A stretch of DNA of 64,000 nucleotides, from positions 2,051,001 to 2,115,000 of the forward strand of contig NC_052622.1 in NCBI RefSeq assembly GCF_016545825.1. Direction: 5' to 3'. The notes under the pieces are model-generated. The model searched no databases. It was not told the origin of the DNA and was given only the letters and a program-made list of their open reading frames with translations. A program made the translations under genes and the position numbers. Position 1 is the first letter of the stretch. Every line of letters begins with the position of its first letter. Below are positions 1-11,325 of this stretch, in pieces. This stretch comes from Eucalyptus grandis (Eukaryota; Streptophyta; Magnoliopsida; Myrtales; Myrtaceae).

Positions 1-1102
1 AACAAAGGTACATCGGCCACCCACCTTCCATTCCCTACGTGAGAGACCACAGATTCGAGATATCATATCGAGATTGTTGGGTCTTGTAGGGGGTTGGCCT
101 GCTTAGATGCTGATCATCAAGTCATTGTCTTGGGGAACCCATCTACTAGAAAGTCTATATAGATCCCATATCACTGGTCTCTCCGTGAATTCTACTATAA
201 GATGTCATACAACTTTTCAACATTTGTGATTTCGGAGTAGCCACATCATCCAAATTTGCGAAAGGATTGGGTAGCAGTGATATTTGATGTAACGTATTTC
301 CTGAGATGATTACATAAGGTCAAATGGCATATTGTAATATTGCATTTGACCCCATGGGGAGGTGATGATCTTTTATAAGTTAATTGGAATTAAATGGTAA
401 TCTGAGATTTAATTTTCTTATGCCCACAGGTATGGAAATTTTTTTGTGGTTCTTATAATTACTGGTTTTGTTAAGTAAACTCTAATGTAAATTCTGCGCA
501 TGAAGCACCTCTACCCACAAGTAGGTTTTAATTGACATTACTATGGATTTTTTTTTTTTTTTTGGGGGATCAGATGCATTGCTATGGATTATTTGATCAT
601 AAAGTTGATGGTTTTCTTGGTTTTACATATATTCCTAGTACTACTACTCTTATTGATTTTCCTGTCTTGGAGCGGTGATAATTTTTCAATCAAAAAGGAA
701 AGGTTCTTTAGGATCTTGAGTATGTGAACCTTGACTGGCGCTCCGTGTGGATATACTGCCGATGTTGATTCTTTCATACTAATTATGGGGATGTGCAGTA
801 GAAATCCATTATATATATTCTAAGGAAATCATCGAGGGTTGAGGGAGAGGTCTACTTGTAACTAACCACGTATTTGATTGCATCATCTTCACTCAAAAAA
901 CTTGACGTAATGAGATATGAACTGAATATGATATATTAAGTACGTTTGGTTCAATTTTTACTAGATACTTTAAGTCTCTAAAATCTTTAAGGAAAAGTTA
1001 GGCATATAGAAATTTTTTTTTTTTGGGTGGAGCATTGAGTGGAAATTCATCAATCCCAAGGTAGAAGGGGATTTGCTTTTGGAATGTTATTGTGGGGTTT
1101 AT
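1..1102. other. No recognisable gene or named repeat
   Basis: About 1.1 kb of AT-rich sequence. Translations on both strands are broken every few dozen codons, and no family motif, tRNA box or terminal repeat was recognised. It ends at the hAT-like element that starts at 1103. It could be decayed transposon sequence. Confidence 0.4.
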
Positions 1103-2584
1103 TAGGGGTGGCAAATGGGTGGGGTGGATCGGGTATGAGTCAGGTCGAAAATGGATCGACCCATATTTAACCCATTTAACCCGTTTTGACCCATATTCCA
1201 GTAGTGTAAGTTTAGTGACCCATACCTGACCAGACTCATACCTGACTCATATCCAACCCGATCCATATTGCTAAAACCTATTAATATTCTAAGAAAACCC
1301 ACTTCTACTATATTCTAATTGGATTAAAACTTCAAATAAAATTAAAAATAGTAAATAAAATAAAATAAAAACCTATAAATTGAAATATTTAAAAAACATT
1401 AGACTATGCACATGCTTCTCTTATTTGAAGTAAACATATCATTGAATAACTAAAAACGTAACATGAATAAATTTTAGCTAAACCTAAAAAGGCTCATTTT
1501 TATGATTTTTTTTAAAAAAAAAAGTGTTGTTAAAATATTTTTATGCAATACAATTTTTTTGACAATTTTTATGCAATATAAATTTAATTGAAATTTTTAT
1601 AATTCTTTATAAAATATATTTTTATCATAACATTTTTAATTTTTAAATATAATTTTAATTATTTTTATTTTTAAAAAATATAATCTTTATAATCTTTATT
1701 TTTAAAATATAATTTTTATTTTATAATTTTAAATTTTTAATAATTACTTTTTCTTTTTCTCTTTTCTCTTTTTTCTTTTTCTTCTTCTTCGGTCTACCGC
1801 CGGCCACGACGATGGCCGGCGACCCCACGGCAAGATCGAGCTCACCGGCATTAGGTGAGGCTCGATCTCGCCAATCGGTGAGGCCGAGGCCTCGCCCGAC
1901 GCCGACGAGCTCGAGTCTCTAGATCTGATGAGGCTCGAGCCTCGCCAATCGTCGGTGAGGCTTGAGCCTCGCTTGGCCTATTATCGATCGTCGCCCGCTA
2001 GCCGCCGGCTAAGGAAGGAAGAAAAAGAAAGAAAAAAAAAAAAAAAAAAAAAATTGAAATGTGAAAAATAATTATAATTTCAAGTTTTTATAAATAAAAA
2101 AACATTTTTATAAAGTTAAAAAAGGTCATGGTTTAAACTTTAAAGTGAGTTTCCTAATAGCTCATTTAAACCCCCTTTTTTAAACCACCGGGATTCGTCC
2201 CAGCGGTCACCCTTCCAACATGGAAGGGGGAGGTGAGGGTTCAAATCCCCATCTTCTCAGGAGGGGATGGGATGGGGACACGTAAATTTCAAGAGTGGGT
2301 TTCGACTCCCACGCCTTACATGAGGCATGGCAACAGTCTGAGAGTGAGTGTAGAGTAGGAATATAATAGGACTGACAAAAAAAAAAAACCCTTTTGTTTT
2401 GTGTTTTATTTTCTCAGACTCATTTTTAACATATATTTAACTTTCACTTAACCCATTTTGACTCATATTTAACTTTTATTTGACTTATTTTTGACCCATA
2501 TTTAACTTTCACTTGACCCATATATGACTCATTTAACTAAAATTGGGTTATAATATGAGTTTATGACCCATTTTGCCAGCTCTA
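1103..2584. mobile_element. hAT-like non-autonomous element (hAT-1)
   Basis: The left end reads TAGGGGTGGCAAA and the reverse complement of the right end reads TAGAGCTGGCAAA, giving short terminal inverted repeats of hAT type. The flanks carry an imperfect 8 bp direct repeat (GGTTTATT if the element starts one base in, against GGTTTAAT on the right). Subterminal regions are full of short repeats of GACCCAT/ATGGGTC type, common inside hAT ends. The interior is AT-rich with a GC-rich block at about 1790-2010 and a nested SINE at 2185-2388. No transposase is visible, so the element would need an enzyme supplied in trans. The superfamily call rests on ends and target-site length, not on a protein. 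Confidence 0.7.
2185..2388 (+). mobile_element. tRNA-derived SINE (copy 1), nested in hAT-1
   Basis: The B-box-like motif GGTTCAAATCC lies at 2238-2248, about 45 bp inside the left end, as in the pol III promoter of tRNA-derived SINEs. The A-box region near the left end is weaker. The element ends in a 12-base A run (2377-2388). Possible target duplications of ACCC..TTTT type flank it. It is non-coding and sits inside the hAT-like element, so it inserted later. Confidence 0.6.
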
Positions 2585-2628
2585 GGTTTAATGATATTTC
2601 TCTCCTAATCTTGTCCTCTCGCTGATAC

Positions 2629-2843
2629 TTGCGTATTTCACTACTGCCTCGAGCTCGAGCTCGTCGTTCTCAAGCTCGCGCTCTGCACTCTTGCTTATCA
2701 TTTTCTTTATTTATTTTACCCTACAATTATACATTGCTCAAGCAAAGGGCTCTACATGCTCTGCTTCTTTTTTTTTTTTTTTTATTGGAACACAAAAAAG
2801 GAGGAGGCCTACCTTTACCAAAAAAAAAAAAGCAGGAGACCTA
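2629..2843. other. Low-complexity spacer between hAT-1 and SINE copy 2
   Basis: Short stretch with runs of T (about 2769-2783) and A (about 2820-2831). An open frame crosses it but has low-complexity composition and no motif, so it is not called as a gene. Confidence 0.4.
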
Positions 2844-3034
2844 CCACCGCCTGCGGTGGCCTAGCTAGATAAGAGCCCCCATGAAGTCTATCCAGGACGG
2901 AGGGGTTCAAATCCCGTGGGACGCACGGGATCTTAAGCGCAACGTTAGGGTGGTGGGTCCTCCACTAGCGTCGCTCCAGGGTTTTACCCCATTGCCGGCT
3001 GTCTGGTTCCACCCAGCATAAAAAGAAAAGAAAA
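2843..3034 (+). mobile_element. tRNA-derived SINE (copy 2)
   Basis: An A-box-like stretch, GGTGGCCTAGCTAG, lies at 2855-2868, and a B box, GGTTCAAATCC, at 2904-2914, with tRNA-promoter spacing. The 3' end is an A-rich tail (AAAAGAAAAGAAAAG, ending near 3034). Imperfect 12 bp flanking repeats, GCAGGAGACCTA (2832-2843) and GTAGGAGGCCTT (3035-3046), look like the target duplication made by LINE-type integration. Its body differs from SINE copy 1, so these are probably two families. Confidence 0.7.
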
Positions 3035-3046
3035 GTAGGAGGCCTT

Positions 3047-5030
3047 AAAGATTCTCATTAGGGTTGTACATGTTTTGCTTCTTTTCTCCTTTGCTTCTTT
3101 TTAAAATCCATACCAACATTTTTTAGAGTAGATGAGCATTTGGTGATAATGAAGAAACAAAGATATGAAGCAAGCTTGCCCAAATTTAAAGGCAAGTTTA
3201 TATTTGATGGATTTATAGGTCGGTAAGTGATACATGCCTAAGTGATGAAATCTTAGAAAATATTTTCCGTTAGAAAATATTTTTATTGCCGAACACTGAA
3301 AATTTTCCAAACATTTTCAGATTTTAGCGAAACACTAGAAAATATTGTCATTTTCCTGAAAAATGATTTACGGGAAAATATTTTCCGCGAAATGAACGGA
3401 TCCTGAATCTCTAACTACCAGCGATGGGTGTCCAGCCCTCGTCGGCCCTCACCAACGGCTAGCGCTCACCAGCCCTTCCCAAGTTCAATGGTCTTGAGAA
3501 GAAGATGAACATGGGATGAAAATGATGATGAATAGTGCAACCATCGACCCAAAAAAAAAAAAAAAAAACAAGACAACTGAAATTTTTAAAAGAAATGGAC
3601 AAAAATGCCCTTGATCAAGCCACCGGAATATGAATTAGAAATGCATTTGTTCATAGGCCAACAGTGAGGTCCTTTTTGAGACTAAATGACAATTTTGGGT
3701 CTTTATTTGAGACAGCATTCACTCTAGGTCCTCTTTTGAGAAAAGAAAAGCACTTTGGGTCCTTATTTGAGATTTTTCCTTTATTTTATTTCCCTTTATT
3801 TCTACATATATAGAATTAGGAAGCAAAAAATAAAAAATAAAAAAATACAGAAGAAACCATTTTAGGCTCAATTCATAAGTATGAAGCCCAATTCCTCTGG
3901 CAACTAATCAAACCCAACACTAAATGACTAGGGTCAGCCCAAAGCTACGACCTAGAAGACTAGGCCTGGCCCAAAGCCAAGTTCAACAAGCGGAACCTGA
4001 ACTAAATCAATAATCAGAGCAAGCCCAAGTTTACTAAAGAGGAACAAACCAGAGGTCCACACCAATTTCCTCTTCCTCACCTATTCGTCCAGGTTACTTC
4101 CATCGGCCAAAGCTGCCAAAGCCTAGATCACTACCAAGTGAACTCCAAGTTAAACGTCACGGTCCATTGCATCCCTCCTCGAACCCTCTACCATCAATCA
4201 CCTCCAATTGTTAAACATCACCGTCAACCACCATGACAACACAGAACCGCCATCACAGCAAACACAGTAGCAACCGGGAAACAAACATGGAAGACAACTC
4301 ATAGAATCAGTTTGGAGGATTAAAACTGAAATCTTTCTCATCAATCAATGGAAAACGCTTTCCAAGAAAACAAACATGGTTATGAGTGTTCAAAGTAATC
4401 CAGGATCGGAGTGGACCATACCTAACTTGGTTTGGAAATGGTGTTTGCGTATGTAAAAGGAAAAACGAAATCGATATCCACATTAACACCCACGAGCAAA
4501 CATGCTAGGAATCGTGAAACACCAGATTGACAAACAGAGAATCGACATCGATGTGCTCTCGCTTGGAGCAAAAATAGTGACCAGCCCTATGTCAGCGTCT
4601 TCAAGGCATTTTAGCAAACAGTTTGTGCGCAACAAGAGATTCGACCGTACCCACGAAAAATCGAAATCGTTATGGTCTAAATTTATGCTATGCCGCAACG
4701 TTGTTATATCTAAAATATATTCTTTTTGTTGCTAACCAGATGGAATAATTGACCTTTAAAATCTCATCGAAAATGATTTGAAGATGAAAAAAAAAATTAT
4801 TTCTCAAAAATATCTCTCTCTACGGCAAAAATCAGGACGCCACTGCATGAAATATTTGGAGTCATACAAGATCAGAGGGGAACTTTATAGTTCATGGTAT
4901 AATAAAAGAGATTAACCATTTACGAAGTAAAGCCACGACATAATGAAAACCCTCCACATCTAGGAGTCAACAATGTTCCCAATAGGAGTGAAAATGTTTT
5001 TTTCGCTCTTATTACATGTTTTTCGTTAAT
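3047..5030. other. Repeat-rich intergenic stretch without a gene
   Basis: Two transposon-like terminal motifs are visible. At about 3220-3402 there are several AAAATATTTTCC motifs, including the 14 bp palindrome built from GGAAAAT and its complement, next to a CGAAATGAACGGATCC end. At about 3640-3780 the pattern 'ggtcctt..tttgagac' recurs; a related stretch lies at 49205-49325. The part 3850-4800 has the look of a decayed LTR or UTR but no matching partner was found. No convincing coding sequence on either strand. Confidence 0.45.
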
Positions 5031-5770
5031 TTTGATATTAATAAAAGCTGAAGCAAATCACCACGAAGTTCAACATCATTTAGGTGGAAGTCTAAAAAAA
5101 TGCATACAAGCACAAGTCGGTGAGACGCAAAAAAGAGGCAATGATAATTATGGCATTTTCAAATTGTGGTTAATCATTGTAAAAAGAAATTTCCCATTAA
5201 AGGTACATAAGACGTTACCACCTTTTCTACTTGATATTGATTTTCGTCTATACGAGGAAATTCTTAAAAGGTCAATGTAATTACAGACTATCATAGTATG
5301 GCTTGAAAATTAAATTTCATATCTAGGATATAAAGGAGAATCAAAAATTTAATACGGTACATAAAAAGCATGAGGGATATGGGAATATATCACATAATTA
5401 GTAGTAAGAATCCGTCTCCATTTAAAACTCTCGAATTATTGGTAGTGAAAATCCATTTCCATTTAAAGCTCTCAATTCTCAGATACTCCTTTTAAGGAAA
5501 TATATCAACTAAATTGTCAATGAGATCATCATAGTTAATTAAGGAACCAAATTGCGAATATGCAAAAGTTTGTTGAGCTTTCAAATCTAGTACTATAAAT
5601 TATGCCTAGCCACTCCTATGACAAAACACAACCAACACATAAAGATCAATACCTCATACATTCTCATTTGGATAGCAGTCCACAATGACGAAGATGATGT
5701 CTAGGGACAAGCTCTAGCTTGTCTCTCCCTCCAGATCCCCCATCCTAGCATTTCAATTGCCATGGATGTA
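5031..5770. repeat. Scrambled partial copy of the 4 kb duplicated unit (part inverted)
   Basis: Bases 5190-5290 align in the direct sense with unit B near 13220-13330 (shared AAATTTCCCATTAAA, then AAATTCTT). Bases about 5340-5765 align as reverse complement with unit B 12700-13080: the reverse complement of 5690-5765 contains the same 'gccatgg..agggagagacaagct' series that runs forward at 12715-12750. This block is therefore inverted relative to the following copy, which starts near 6250. Confidence 0.65.
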
Positions 5771-6934
5771 AATTGTTCGTCAAGTGTTGCCTACCATAGC
5801 CATGTAGCATAATCATGTACTCTAGTGGAACTTGACTAAGGTTCGAACTACTAAAGCCAACTTTTTAAGTAGAAGATGTCCCATAGGGTTCAAACTAGGT
5901 TGTTGACATTTAGTGTGCTTCATTTGGACGATTATCCTTTCACAGAGCACACCATCTTTGTTAGGAACACATAATTGTAATATACGATCTTATCCTTTTT
6001 CTTAAGAGCTTTTATGGCATTGTGAGCAACATATCGCCATGTATATGTAGATATTTTACTTTTTTCATACTCTGACAATGAAAGTTACATTTACAGGTCT
6101 CTACAGTCAAAGATGATGAGAATAACATAAATTCTTCCTTTAGGATGCTAAATCTCAACCATGCGGTAGAATCTTTTCTCCGCACGAAGTAGTTTTTACC
6201 CAAATTAGGTTCCACTGGAGGACTTGAATGGCCAACATGGACACGGATTTATTTTTGCGGCAATTGAATGACGGATCAGCGTTCAGAAGGGAGTGGCAAG
6301 CTAGAGGTCTTTATCATTGATGGGCCGCTATTTAAAGGAGAATGTATGAGATATGTGCCAAAAATGTAATATCTTATATCTTTATGTGTTTATCCTATTT
6401 CGTCATTAGACCGACGAGTGTCGTATTTATAGTATTAGACTTAAAAACTCAACAAAAGTTTGTGTTTCCTCACTTTGGTTCCTTAATTGTCTACGTTAAT
6501 CTCATTGCAAATTTAGTCAATAAATTTCCTTTAAAAAGAGTATTTAAGATCGAGAGCTTTAAATTGACACGGATTTTATCTACGAATTATGTGATGCGTT
6601 CCCATGTCCCGCATCTTCTTGATGCCAAAAGAATATCGCATTGCATTAAAGTATGGATTCTCATTTCTATACTAGATATGAACTTTTGCCATATTATTAT
6701 AGTATCTAATTACATAGACCTTACTTTTTCTACTTCACTTGGTACCTGATTATTTGAAATCCATTCCTTCAATAGAAAACATCGAACATGTTTCCAAGAT
6801 GATCTTATCCCTTTGTACCACCAAGTGAAAGATATGATTATTTTGACCAATATATCTAATATTGCAGGAAAAAATTGTTCAAAAAGTTTTAAATCTTTTA
6901 ATTGCATCATTTAAGTTATAAGCATTCTTACGTT

Positions 6935-7690
6935 ATAATAATTAAGTCTACTAAGTCAATTTTTTTTTCCTGAAAATGACTAACGTGGATACCAACCATC
7001 TTACGTGAAATGATTGGAATAAACACAGACAATAGGGGGCCATTGACCACCGAGTCAGGGGTAGCGACCACTGCCAACCACTAGATGAGGCCTTGTGGGC
7101 CCTCACTGGCCACATGCGCTAACCAACCGTGGAGAGGGTCATGACCCTCACCTAGCTTTGAATGAGAAGCCCTCATCGAACACCACTGGGCGAGGGTCAC
7201 AGCCTTCACTTATAGTTGGGCAAGGGCCGCAACCCTTGCATAATGGCTAGCGAGGACTTGTTACCCTTGTGTGTGGCCCTCACTCAAATCTGGGCAAGGG
7301 CTCTCGGCTCTTGTTGGCCACGTGCATGACCAACAAGCCCTCACCCAGTGGCCGGCGGCTTCCTACTAGCCCTTAACAATTAAAGAAAAAAAAAAAAAAA
7401 AGGAAAAAGAAAAGGAAATAAAAGAAAAGAAAATTTTTAAAACTTTTAAAAAAAGTTAAAATATTACTAAAAATTATTCATGTTAGTTTTAGCTATGGCA
7501 TGTGGCACATCAACATTTTAGCTATGGCATGTGGCACAACAACAACATTCATGTCAATCATTTTAGTCAAAATTAGTTAGATAGACCAATTGACAAAATG
7601 TAAAAATATTTAGAACTCAATTGGCATAATTAAAATATTTAAGAATGAATTGATAAAAGTGTAATAGGTTTAGGGCTTTTTGGACAAGGG
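6935..7690. mobile_element. Long-TIR non-autonomous element, family M, copy 1 (left end truncated)
   Basis: The right end contains the family phrases 'aactcaattgg', 'gaattgat' and 'tttttgga' seen at the right ends of the copies at 39090 and 40611. The left end begins inside the inverted repeat near 'aagtctactaagtcaa', so the outer 100 bp or so of the left arm is missing. The middle is a GC-rich block with repeated GGGCGAGGG-like words. No transposase. Arms over 100 bp in other copies suggest a Mutator-like or fold-back element; no target duplication could be fixed. Confidence 0.55.
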
Positions 7691-8638
7691 TTCCAATATT
7701 TTCACAGGCGTTCTCTGTCTCTGTCTCTCCTCTCTCTCCCCCTCCCCCTCACTCCTCGGCCTTGCCTCCATCGTGCCGCCGCTCTACCCGGTCATATCCG
7801 ACAAGTCTAAAGATAGGCTCCACATGAGACTCCGCCACACCAACGAGCCCCCTTAGCCTCTCTCTTCTACCTCCCACGTCCCGCATTGCTCATAGCTTGG
7901 GTCTACAGGCCGGCCTTTGCGTGAAGTTGACAACAGCCTTGGACTTCAAAAAGCCACCTATATCTTTCACTAACCCAATCAACCTTGGATCGACCTCTAT
8001 CCAGTGTCAAGCAAGAACAAGATTCGAGCTCAGGCTACCCTAGATTTGAGATTATAGCTTGGGTCGAGTGCGGCCGAGTTCGATACTTGAGGCTCATGCT
8101 CAATTTCAAGGCTCAACTCTCAGCTTGGTTTGGGATCACACTCATCGTTGTCACCATTTTGTCCTCATCGACGAAGCGGCAATGAGAAGCAAAGTGTGCA
8201 TGTAAGGGAAGAAAGATGATAGATACAGAGATGGACAGATCGACTTATCGTTGGGTCGAGCTGGGGAGCTGGAGGAAGAGAGAGGGTGACACTACGTAAC
8301 GGTGTTGTCCTTGGTGGACCGCCTAACCATGCCACTCGAGTAATAATCATTTTACATTATGTTCACTAAAAACTATGTTTTCATGAAAATTTTTTAAGTT
8401 AATGTCCTATGCAAAAAGCCTATAAACATTTTGGGCTAAACCCACCCAAACGCACCCTAACAGACTTTTAACAACGACAAAGCCAACCAACATGGACAAA
8501 ACCACCGAACACTGCTGCGAACATCATCCTACCACGTCCATCCACCATCTTCAATGCCACCACCCTCAGCCCCCTTTCCCTCCTTCCATCCTTCTCTCTC
8601 TCTTTGAGATCGTAAACGTCATGGGGACCTTTTGATTC

Positions 8639-9088
8639 TTTAAGGACCCAAGAGCTATTATTTTGTAATATTATCCACTTTAGGCCTTCAGCTCTCACAA
8701 TTTTAAAACGCATTACACATAGTAGAGAATCCAAGTCTTATCAACTAGCCCAGAAGTTCTCCCTAGGCGATGTGAGATTGGAGACATACGCTTAACCTTG
8801 TCTTTATACTATTGAGGGGCTATGGCCCCACACGCTGTCAAGAGTCGGCTCTTATACCACCTATAAGGACCTGGGGGCTATCATTATGTAATATTGTCTA
8901 CTTTGAGCCTTCGGCTCTTACGACTTTAAAATGTGTTATATAGATTAGAGAATTCAAATCTTATCAACTAGCCCATGACTCCTCCTTATGCAATGTGTGA
9001 CAAGCGACATGCACTTAGCCTTGCATGCATACTACTAAGGCGTTGTACTAGACCATCCCTCCATACTTCTCAGGTTTGGGTCTTCATA
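8639..9088. mobile_element. 450 bp insertion made of two tandem diverged copies, 5 bp target duplication
   Basis: The insertion is flanked by GATTC at 8634-8638 and 9089-9093. Unit B has the uninterrupted site, with GATTCAAGG, at about 14722-14730. Inside are two diverged copies of about 225 bp, starting near 8639 and 8866, each with the series 'aaggacc..gctat..atgtaatatt..ccttcggctct..tatcaactagccca'. A 5 bp duplication is typical of LTR-type integration, so it may be a tiny LTR pair (TRIM-like). The ends are not classical TG..CA. Confidence 0.6.
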
Positions 9089-9574
9089 GATTCAAGGTCC
9101 CCGACAATTAGGAATTTTCTAGCGGAGATTTTTTTTTTTTTTTTTTTGGGCAGTTGGAGAACTTAAAATTATAGTTAAGGTTGTCTTTTTAAAGAAAAAT
9201 GATCATTATGCAAATAATTTTTATTATTAAGTCAAATTCAAATTCTAATATGAAAACTCAAAATGTGAAGTCCTCATTTAGAAACATAGGTGATAAATTG
9301 ATATCAAGATGAAAAATGAACATGATTCTTTTTTATATTGGGCTAAAAGAGTATCTTATTTCTTTCTACAAGACTGGATCAAAGTGAAAGGATGGAATAA
9401 GCCCATTGGTATAAGTCTTGTCTATAATTTTATGATACGTTTGGCAATCAAGATAAAATTTCTTATATCCTGGATTTGATATATATTCAAGACAAAATAA
9501 AGTCAAATATAAGGAGGATATAAGCTGGATAAAATTATCTCATATGAGAGATTGGATAAAGGTGGATATAATTT

Positions 9575-10356
9575 TTTTTTTTTGGTAAAAGGTAATAATA
9601 TAAAGAGAAAAGGTCAAAAGTACAAAAAAACACGGCACCGAAAACTTACACTCAAGATGAATAAACATAATGAGTGGAAGTATGCCATGTTGTAAAACAC
9701 AAGGCAATGCCTAAAAGAAGGCAAACATCAAACTAGAAATGCACGGCATGAACAACTGGCAAAGAAACAAACACCTCAGCACAGGAGGAGAGACATCGAC
9801 TCTAGAGCACTAGAGCACTAGAGCACTAGCAATTCCTTGAAGCATCGATTTAAACCGGGGTCGATTACGGGTCTTCCGAGAAGATAATGAGATCGATGCC
9901 CCAACTCTTTTGCAATCTTCTGTTTCTAAAGCTATCCTTAACGTTTTTGAAGGTGCTAGCTCTAACCCTAACCACCTTAAGAAGATGGTTCTTCATAGCC
10001 GGGACGGTAAGGGGTTGTTCTTTGAATAGGATGCTATTCCTATATTTCCAAATAGTGTGACAAAGAGCCCCAAGGGAAAAGCGAGCAATGCATTTAGAGA
10101 AGTCCTTACCCTTCAAGAAAGAGGTGGCCCACCGAAGATTCTCTCCCTAAGACATGTTCCGCCAAAGTAGATTGCATCTTGCCACCCAAAAGAAAGCAAT
10201 ATCGGCCGTGACAGAGCAAAAAAAAAAAAAACAAATGATTTATGGAATCAGACAATCCATTGCAGAACGCGCAGGATCCCCTCTCTATTCTACCATGAGC
10301 CAATAATAGAGATTGTGTGGGCAATCTGCGCTTGGTCATAAGCCAAAGGTTAAGGC
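9575..10356 (-). pseudogene. LINE 3' end: reverse-transcriptase zinc-binding (zf-RVT) region, 5'-truncated
   Basis: Minus-strand relic nested in T-1. Its poly(A) tail is the T run at 9572-9583. The translation gives LPTQSLLLAHGRIE, then SCAFCNG and INHLFF: the Cys-x2-Cys..His-Leu-Phe pattern of the zf-RVT domain at the C-terminus of plant LINE polyproteins. Next come KYRNSILF and, near the end, RRLQKSWGID with a stop. Frames change around a run of A at about 10218. Imperfect 10 bp repeats, GATATAATTT and GATAGAATTT (10357-10366), flank it, as expected from target-primed insertion. Most of the LINE 5' of this domain is absent. Confidence 0.8.
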
Positions 10357-10758
10357 GATAGAATTTCAAATATCTATAATAGAAAAGTTATTTTTCTTGT
10401 ATAACAAACTTCTTAAATTAACAAAATTAAAATTATATATTAATATAAATAATCTAATATAAGAAATTCAAAATAACAAAAAACAACAATCTAGTTATTT
10501 TAATTTAATTTAATTTTCATTTATATATTCAAAATTTTTAGTATAAATTCAATATATAACATATTTTAGGTATTTTAGATATATTAGTATAGTTTACTAT
10601 TTAATAATTTTATTAGAGAATGATGGAAAGGGAAGAAAGAAATAAAAAACTAATTAATTAAAAAAAAAAAGGAAAATAAAATAAAAATAAACTAGGCAAG
10701 AGTATTGCAGGAGATTTTTACCTTTTTTGGTTCATTTATACTAATATATCATTTATAT

Positions 10759-11168
10759 TAGGGGTGATCGGTTCCCGGTCTAATTCAATTCCACCTAAGA
10801 ATCGAGAATCAGACCAAGAGAATCAGTTCCCAATATTTGGGATCGGGAACCGAACCAGACTAACTAGTTCAGTCACATGCCATTGAATCGATTACCTAGC
10901 AAAACAATTTAAAAAAATTAAGAAAAATACAAGAATTGTTACTATTTTTAAGTTTTATTACTATTTTTAAGAATTTTTTTTTTAAAAAAGGTTGTCTAGT
11001 CCGATCCGATTACCCCCCCGGCGGGAATCGAGAACCAAACCAACAATCACCGGTTCCATTTTTATGGGCTAGGAACCGAACTCATCCCTCGAGGAACCAA
11101 ACCAAACCAGCCGATCCGATCAAGTATGGGCGGTTCTCGATTTGGGTGGTTATGTGTGCTCATCCCTA
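10759..11168. mobile_element. hAT-like MITE (hAT-2), perfect 8 bp target duplication
   Basis: The ends are TAGGGGTGATC and, reversed, TAGGGATGAGC. ATTTATAT flanks it exactly at 10751-10758 and 11169-11176, the 8 bp duplication typical of hAT transposition. The interior carries many GGTTC/GAACC words on both strands. It is 410 bp and has no coding capacity. It sits inside T-1, and its relative is at 24025-24501 (shared start, and shared 'tacaagaattgttactattt' core). Confidence 0.88.
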
Positions 11169-11325
11169 ATTTATATCAAACAATGTACATAATATGATGT
11201 GATTATATCTAACTTTATTACTGCAATAACCAAATAGTGAATAGAATATAGCAAAATCCCTAAATTTTATATCCTATCTTATATAGTCCTATTATGGTTA
11301 GAAATCTGGATAACCAAACGTAGCC

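Larger units (their letters stand above)
6240..9432 (+). repeat. Segmental duplication unit A
   Basis: First clear direct copy of a roughly 4 kb unit that recurs as unit B (11326-15569) and unit C (18605-22350). Anchors: 6250-6410 matches 12700-12850 and 20385-20520; 7690-8420 matches 13990-14520 and 21670-22150, including the phrase 'ccacatgagac' and the GTTGACAA block; 9160-9420 matches 14940-15215. It differs from B and C by the long-inverted-repeat element at about 6935-7690 and by the 450 bp insertion 8639-9088. Reading frames in it are short and not conserved between units. Confidence 0.75.
9433..11325. mobile_element. TIR element with 3 bp TTA target duplication (T-1), hosting a LINE and a hAT element
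   Basis: Left end TGATACGTTTGGCAATC; the right end reversed reads GGCTACGTTTGGTTATCC, so the inverted repeats are about 20 bp. TTA lies on both sides (9430-9432 and 11326-11328), and unit C keeps a related empty site near 15217. Short TTA-type duplications and such ends fit the PIF/Harbinger (Tourist-like) class. Without nested insertions (LINE about 9575-10356, hAT-2 10759-11168) the body is near 0.7 kb and matches the element at 19025-19780. No transposase. Confidence 0.75.

Noticed and set aside
2185..3034. Possible tRNA genes
   Set aside because: Only the pol III box motifs are present; no cloverleaf can be drawn and A-rich tails with flanking repeats identify SINEs.
6342..6749. 135-codon plus-strand frame in unit A
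   Set aside because: The matching sequences in units B and C are full of stops and the translation has no recognisable motif.
9955..9975. Telomere-like CTAACCCTAACC motif
   Set aside because: Only about two units, inside the LINE coding relic; chance occurrence.
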